Assembly (NCBI GenBank): GCA_030038765.1
Contig: JASHRA010000010.1
Span: forward strand, 1-25,464
Reading direction: 5' to 3'
Source: Candidatus Dormiibacterota bacterium
GTDB lineage: Bacteria; Chloroflexota; Dormibacteria; Aeolococcales; Bog-877
Length of the DNA: 25,464 nt
The position numbers were made by a program, and so were the translations under genes. Position 1 is the first letter of the stretch. Each line of letters begins with the position of its first letter. The notes beneath the pieces were generated by a model, which ran no database searches, was not told the DNA's origin, and was given only the letters and a program-made list of their open reading frames with translations. Positions 22,096-25,464 of this stretch are shown piece after piece.

Positions 22096-22677
22096 GTGGC
22101 CGAGAGACGCCCCACCCAATCGACGGTGCAGGGCAGCGATCGCCTTGGGCCCGGTGGGGAGCCAGCGGCCGTGGAGCCGGCCCCGACCGACCGCACCGAC
22201 CTGGCCATCCTGGTGCAGCTGCTGCGGGACGCGCGGCGCTCGCTGCGCCGGATCGCCGCCGAGGTGGGGATGTCGGCCCCGGCGGTGGGCGAGCGCATCT
22301 CCCGCCTGGAGCGGCTCGGGGTGGTGCGCGGCTACCGGGCCGAGATCGACTGGAGCCGGCTCGGCTACGGCCTCGTGGTCTACGTGCGCGTGATCGCGGT
22401 CCAGGGCTCGCAGCAGCAGGAGGCGGTGGAGGCGCTGCGCGCCCTTCCCGAGGTGGAGCAGGTGGAGGTCGTGACCGGCGACTCGGACCTCTTGGTGCGG
22501 CTGCGGGCGCGCGACCAGCGCCACCTCCGGCGCTGCCTCTTCGAGGGCGTCTGGCGGGTGCCCGGGATCCAGCGCACCGAGACCCTCATCTGCCTCGGCG
22601 AGCTGCCGCCCAAGGCCTTCGACCTGGAGCTGGCGGAGTCGCTGCTGGGACAGCCCGGTGCCGTCCCGCCGGGCTGA
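22096..22677 (+). CDS. Lrp/AsnC-family transcriptional regulator
   Basis: The protein has about 193 residues from GTG 22096; an ATG at 22048 would add 16 residues but overlaps the divergent promoter. After a poorly conserved N-terminal tail of about 30 residues comes the AsnC-type helix-turn-helix (TDLAILVQLLRDARRSLRRI, then AEVGMSAPAVGERISRLERL, GVVRGYRAEID), followed by the RAM ligand-binding domain (about 95-170) with the typical GYGLVVYVRV strand and VTGDSDLLVRLRARD. Lrp-type proteins respond to amino acids and often regulate a divergent operon; here that is the peptide/amide cluster, which makes it the best candidate regulator. A TACCAT box eight bases upstream hints at a leaderless message. 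Confidence 0.87.
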   Translation: MAERRPTQSTVQGSDRLGPGGEPAAVEPAPTDRTDLAILVQLLRDARRSLRRIAAEVGMSAPAVGERISRLERLGVVRGYRAEIDWSRLGYGLVVYVRVIAVQGSQQQEAVEALRALPEVEQVEVVTGDSDLLVRLRARDQRHLRRCLFEGVWRVPGIQRTETLICLGELPPKAFDLELAESLLGQPGAVPPG

Positions 22678-22876
22678 GGCGGCGCCGACGGAGACGACCG
22701 CGTCCGGCTCCGGCCCGGTGCTGGCGGCGGAGCCGGGCGGGCCCCGCCCCGGCCACCGGGTTCCCCCCCGGGCGCCAGCCGGAAGAGCACCTGGCCCCCG
22801 TCCGGGCCCAGCCGGTACACTCGCAGCGAATTGGGCCATGGGGTGCGGCCAGGAGTCTGCCGGGGCGGCAGAAGTG

Positions 22877-23641
22877 ATGGCCAGGCGCACGGCTGAGCCG
22901 GGGGCGGGGGCGGCCTCGACCAAGGCCCAGTTCGCCTACGCGCTGCTGCGGGACGCCATCCTGGAGCGCGTCCTGGCCCCCGGCTACACCATCAACCAGG
23001 AGATCCTGGCGGCCGAGATGGGGCTCTCCATCACACCCCTGCGCGAGGCCCTGCGCCGGCTCGAGGGCGAGGGCCTGGTGGGGCTGATCCACCACAACAT
23101 CGTCCAGGTGGTCCCGCTCACCCCGAGGGAGTGGCGCGAGCTCTGCGAGGTCCGCGCCCAGCTGGAGCCGATGGCCGCCTCGCTGGCGGCCAAGTCGGCC
23201 AGCGAGCCCCAGCTCCAGGCCCTGGTCCGCCTCGCCGCCCAGCCCCTCGCCCGCAGCGCCAAGGGCCGGGCCCTGGAGCACCGGCGCTTCCACTACGCCG
23301 TCTACGCCGCCTCCAACAACCAGCTCCTGGAGGAGCTCCTGGTCCAGATCTGGGCCCGCACCCACCGCTACCGCGAGATCGTGCTCCGCGAGTGGGACTT
23401 CGACCAGGACGACCGCAGCCGCCACCAGCTCCTGGCCCGCACCCTGGCCCGGCGCGACGTCGAGGGAGCCGGCGAGATGATGAAGCGGCACCTCGGCGAG
23501 GTCATCGACGCGGTCGGCGAGATCGTCCTCCGCGAGATCGGCGAGGGCGAGGCGGCCGCGGCGCCCCGGGCCGCCCTCCGGCTCGGCCTCAGCTCCCGCC
23601 CTCCCTACCTCGAGGGGCTCGCCCGCACCGCCTCCAAGTGA
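22877..23641 (+). CDS. GntR-family regulator, FadR/FCD subfamily
   Basis: The protein has 254 residues from ATG 22877; ATG 22838, just after a possible TACACT -10 box (22816-22821), would add 13. The N-terminal winged helix (about 17-80) has the GntR pattern: YALLRDAILERVLAPGYTIN, then LAAEMGLSITPLREALRRLE and the wing. The C-terminal FCD domain (about 85-225) keeps its metal-binding histidines in RRFHYAVYAAS, DRSRHQLLARTL and MMKRHLGEV. FCD regulators bind organic or amino acids, often products of the pathway they control. A role in the adjacent divergent catabolic cluster is plausible. The gene ends in a GTGA sequence like the stop-start overlaps of the cluster. Confidence 0.88.
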   Translation: MARRTAEPGAGAASTKAQFAYALLRDAILERVLAPGYTINQEILAAEMGLSITPLREALRRLEGEGLVGLIHHNIVQVVPLTPREWRELCEVRAQLEPMAASLAAKSASEPQLQALVRLAAQPLARSAKGRALEHRRFHYAVYAASNNQLLEELLVQIWARTHRYREIVLREWDFDQDDRSRHQLLARTLARRDVEGAGEMMKRHLGEVIDAVGEIVLREIGEGEAAAAPRAALRLGLSSRPPYLEGLARTASK

Positions 23642-23651
23642 GGCACGGGAG

Positions 23652-24176
23652 CTGAAGACCGAGCGGCGCAGGGGCGGCGCACCGCCCCCGGGGCCGGCCC
23701 GCTGGACCGCGACCGAGCTGCTGGGCCAGTTCGAGCGGCTCCAGGACCAGATCGATGGCATCCTGACCACGTCGCCCGGCCGGGAACCGGGGGAGCCCGG
23801 AGACCAGGTCACGCCGCGCCAGCTGGAGGCGCTCCGGGCGGTCCCGCCCGAGGGGGTCACCATGCGCCGCTTCTCCGCCGCCCTGGGGCTGAGCCGGGGC
23901 TCGGCCACTGCCATGGCGGACCGGCTGGTGCGGCTCGGCCTGGTGCAGCGCCGCCTCAACGAGCGCGACCGGCGCGAGGTCCAGCTGGAGCCCACGCTGG
24001 CCGGGATCTCCATGGCCCAGCAGGCGGAGAACCGGCGCGAGCTGGCGGTGCGGGCCCTGGCCCGCCGCTTCGACGAGGGCCGGATGGTGCCGCTGGGCGA
24101 CTGCGTGCTGGAGCTGATCCAGCTCCTGGGGGAGAGCGCCGAGGAGGTCGAGGCCTCGCCCACCGACCCCGCCTGA
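23652..24176 (+). CDS. MarR-family regulator lacking a normal start codon
   Basis: The translation is a complete MarR winged helix: first helix WTATELLGQFERLQDQIDGI, then TPRQLEALRAV, the recognition region FSAALGLSRGSATAMADRLV, RLGLVQRRLNERDRREVQLEPTLAG split over wing and next strand, and a C-terminal dimer helix. The part before the internal ATG 23862 is essential to the fold, yet its frame has no ATG, GTG or TTG from 22877 to 23862. CTG 23652, directly after GGGAG, is the best in-frame alternative and gives 174 residues. Otherwise the gene starts at GTG 23638 (overlapping the GntR stop) and has suffered a one-base indel before 23655. Coding is confident; the start is not. Confidence 0.65.
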   Translation: MKTERRRGGAPPPGPARWTATELLGQFERLQDQIDGILTTSPGREPGEPGDQVTPRQLEALRAVPPEGVTMRRFSAALGLSRGSATAMADRLVRLGLVQRRLNERDRREVQLEPTLAGISMAQQAENRRELAVRALARRFDEGRMVPLGDCVLELIQLLGESAEEVEASPTDPA

Positions 24177-24257
24177 CGTTCTCGGCGCCGGGTTGGTGAA
24201 ACCATCCCCGCTCCCGGCGGTTGGACCAAAGTGCCGTGTGAGATCGGGAGCCATGCA

Positions 24258-24920
24258 GTGATCCCAGCCCAATATCCAGATCCCGGTGCCGACCTGAGAG
24301 CCGAGGCCCTGGCCGCGGCGGACGCTTGGTGCAAGGGGCACCATCCGCTCCTCGAGGCCACCGTGAGCGAGTTCGTCAGCAGCTCCAGCTGGCCCACGGC
24401 AGGGCGCCTGGCGAAGTGCCTCGGGGTTCCCGCCGCGACCCTGGCCCGGGTCTGGGACCGGGCCCCGATCGGGCTCCTCTGCAGCCACGGGGACGGATCC
24501 GCCGCCCTCCTGGCCCGGGCCATGGCCGGGCTGACGGCGGCCGAGGAGCTGCTCTCCGACCTGGTCCACGCGGTCCAGCTGGCGGTGCGGTGTCTCCTGG
24601 CCGCGGACGGGGTGCCGGTGCTGCAGAGCTCGCTGCTGCGACGCCGGCTGGAGCTGGACCAGGGTCGGCTGCTGCGCCTGACGCAGCTGCTCTGGTCCGA
24701 GCCCGGCCTGGGCGGCATCCGCGTCGGCGGGCTGGACTGGGCCTGGACGCTGGACGACTCCATCCTCCAGTTCCGCGCCGCCGCCAGCGTCGACGCCTTC
24801 CTCGCCGAGCAGGCCTGGATCATCTGGCCGGACGGGCCGGTCAGCCCGCCCATGGTGCGGGCCGTGCGGCACCCGGAGGAGCGGGACCCGCGCCTCGCCC
24901 TGGCCGCCGCGACCCTCTGA
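24258..24920 (+). CDS. Protein of unknown function
   Basis: The 220-residue soluble protein starts at GTG 24258, chosen because GGGAG (24246-24250) sits seven bases upstream; GTG 24231 would add nine residues. I cannot name a family. Its pattern has an N-terminal helix with ALAAADAWCKGHH, a WPTAGRLAKCLGV segment, a helical middle (about 85-150) with LLSDLVHAVQLAV, then a helix-turn-like RRLELDQGRLLRLTQLLWSE, and a final ASVDAFLAEQ. This recalls, from memory only, uncharacterised actinobacterial proteins with a similar order of segments. There is no signal peptide or membrane helix. It stands alone, convergent with the DinB-like gene. Confidence 0.7.
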   Translation: MIPAQYPDPGADLRAEALAAADAWCKGHHPLLEATVSEFVSSSSWPTAGRLAKCLGVPAATLARVWDRAPIGLLCSHGDGSAALLARAMAGLTAAEELLSDLVHAVQLAVRCLLAADGVPVLQSSLLRRRLELDQGRLLRLTQLLWSEPGLGGIRVGGLDWAWTLDDSILQFRAAASVDAFLAEQAWIIWPDGPVSPPMVRAVRHPEERDPRLALAAATL

Positions 24921-24940
24921 GCCGAGCGCCTCGCTGGCCC

Positions 24941-25464
24941 CTATGGGGTGTTCGCTCGGTCTGGTTCGCTCGCCTTCGCGAAGGCCCGCAGGTCCCCGAG
25001 ATGATCGCGCAGATGTCCGAAGGGATGTTCATCGGACCCGAGCACGCGACCCAGCGCCTCGCCTAGCTCGGCAGTCGACCCGCCACCTACCGCGACCGCT
25101 GAGCTCCACAGCGTCGGAGTTAAGCCGGCGAGCGTGCGCATAAGGCGGTCATGCGTCTCCGCGGCGCTCCGGCGCAGCTCGTCGAGCGGGAGCCGGCGTT
25201 GGCGTAGGACCATCTCCTGGTTGACCTGGTCGATGTCCCCGGCGGGCCAGTCCCGCGGGCGCTCTTCCGTGACTTCGGCGACCGTCCCCAGTGCGAGGGA
25301 TTCCCAGCTCGCGATGTGTCCGACCAGGTCGCGAAGCGACCAGTCGCCGCCGCCGATCGTCCCCGGCCTCTCCCAGTCGGCGCCGGTCAGCGAATCCAGA
25401 AGGGCTCGGTACTCGCGGTGCAAGCGCTCGAGCTCGGCGATGGCGTCCGCTTGAGTGGTTCCCA
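24941..25464 (-). CDS. DinB-like four-helix-bundle protein, partial
   Basis: The frame runs off the right edge of the window, so the N-terminus is missing; about 174 residues and the stop are visible. The start of the visible part (QADAIAELERLHREYRALLD) and the segment WSLRDLVGHIASWESLAL are typical of the DinB / ClbS-DfsB / maleylpyruvate-isomerase-like bundle, with the His of GHIASWE as the usual first metal ligand and the His pair of FGHLRDHLGDL near the C-terminus as the others. These proteins are metal-binding enzymes, some thiol-dependent; the role here is unknown. TTG 25423 is an internal start and not the likely real one. Confidence 0.75.
   Translation of the reverse strand, partial: GTTQADAIAELERLHREYRALLDSLTGADWERPGTIGGGDWSLRDLVGHIASWESLALGTVAEVTEERPRDWPAGDIDQVNQEMVLRQRRLPLDELRRSAAETHDRLMRTLAGLTPTLWSSAVAVGGGSTAELGEALGRVLGSDEHPFGHLRDHLGDLRAFAKASEPDRANTP

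Noticed and set aside
22586..24853. A 755-codon open frame on the minus strand opposite the regulators
   Set aside because: It runs through the complements of the Lrp, GntR and MarR genes, is dominated by Ser/Arg/Ala, and shows no recognisable fold.

Overview
This is a GC-rich bacterial chromosome segment of about 25 kb carrying protein-coding genes only; I see no rRNA, tRNA, CRISPR array or intact insertion sequence. The codon choice, the frequent GTG/TTG starts, the GTGA stop-start overlaps and several promoters whose -10 box lies 6-11 bases from the start codon suggest a high-GC, monoderm-type lineage (Dormibacterota, Chloroflexota or Actinomycetota would all fit). That placement is inference and cannot be settled from this window.

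Left part (1-6903): single genes and short pairs of general function. These are the tail of a carboxymuconolactone decarboxylase/AhpD-like protein, a PadR regulator with a clear promoter-operator, a siderophore-interacting-type flavin reductase, a small two-helix membrane protein, a flavin-binding split-barrel protein and a GNAT acetyltransferase (both on the minus strand), a very small S2P-like membrane protein with an HEGAH motif, a small winged-helix-like protein and an AI-2E-family permease. Two long stretches have no convincing intact gene (2430-3374 and 6904-7727). The first holds inverted repeats; the second seems to hold broken remains of a two-gene module.

Middle part (7728-21927): one eleven-gene minus-strand cluster, most of it tightly packed. 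In transcription order it encodes an SDR oxidoreductase, a family 5 (peptide-type) solute-binding protein, a fusion of a ketopantoate-reductase-like domain with an amidase, a zinc-type alcohol dehydrogenase, an M19 dipeptidase, a second SDR, an M20 dipeptidase, a DUF885 putative metallopeptidase, an aspartoacylase/succinylglutamate-desuccinylase-like deacylase, and the two permeases DppB/DppC. The transporter would import a peptide- or amide-like compound, five unrelated hydrolase types would open amide or peptide bonds, and four dehydrogenase-type modules would process the products. No transporter ATPase is in the window. The substrate is unknown. The cluster is the most likely candidate here for an undescribed catabolic system, and its PanE-amidase fusion is its most unusual protein.

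Right part (22096-25464): three plus-strand regulators in a row, divergent from the cluster: Lrp/AsnC, GntR (FCD type) and MarR. The MarR frame has no normal start codon. They are followed by a protein of unknown function and, on the minus strand, a DinB-like protein that runs off the window end.
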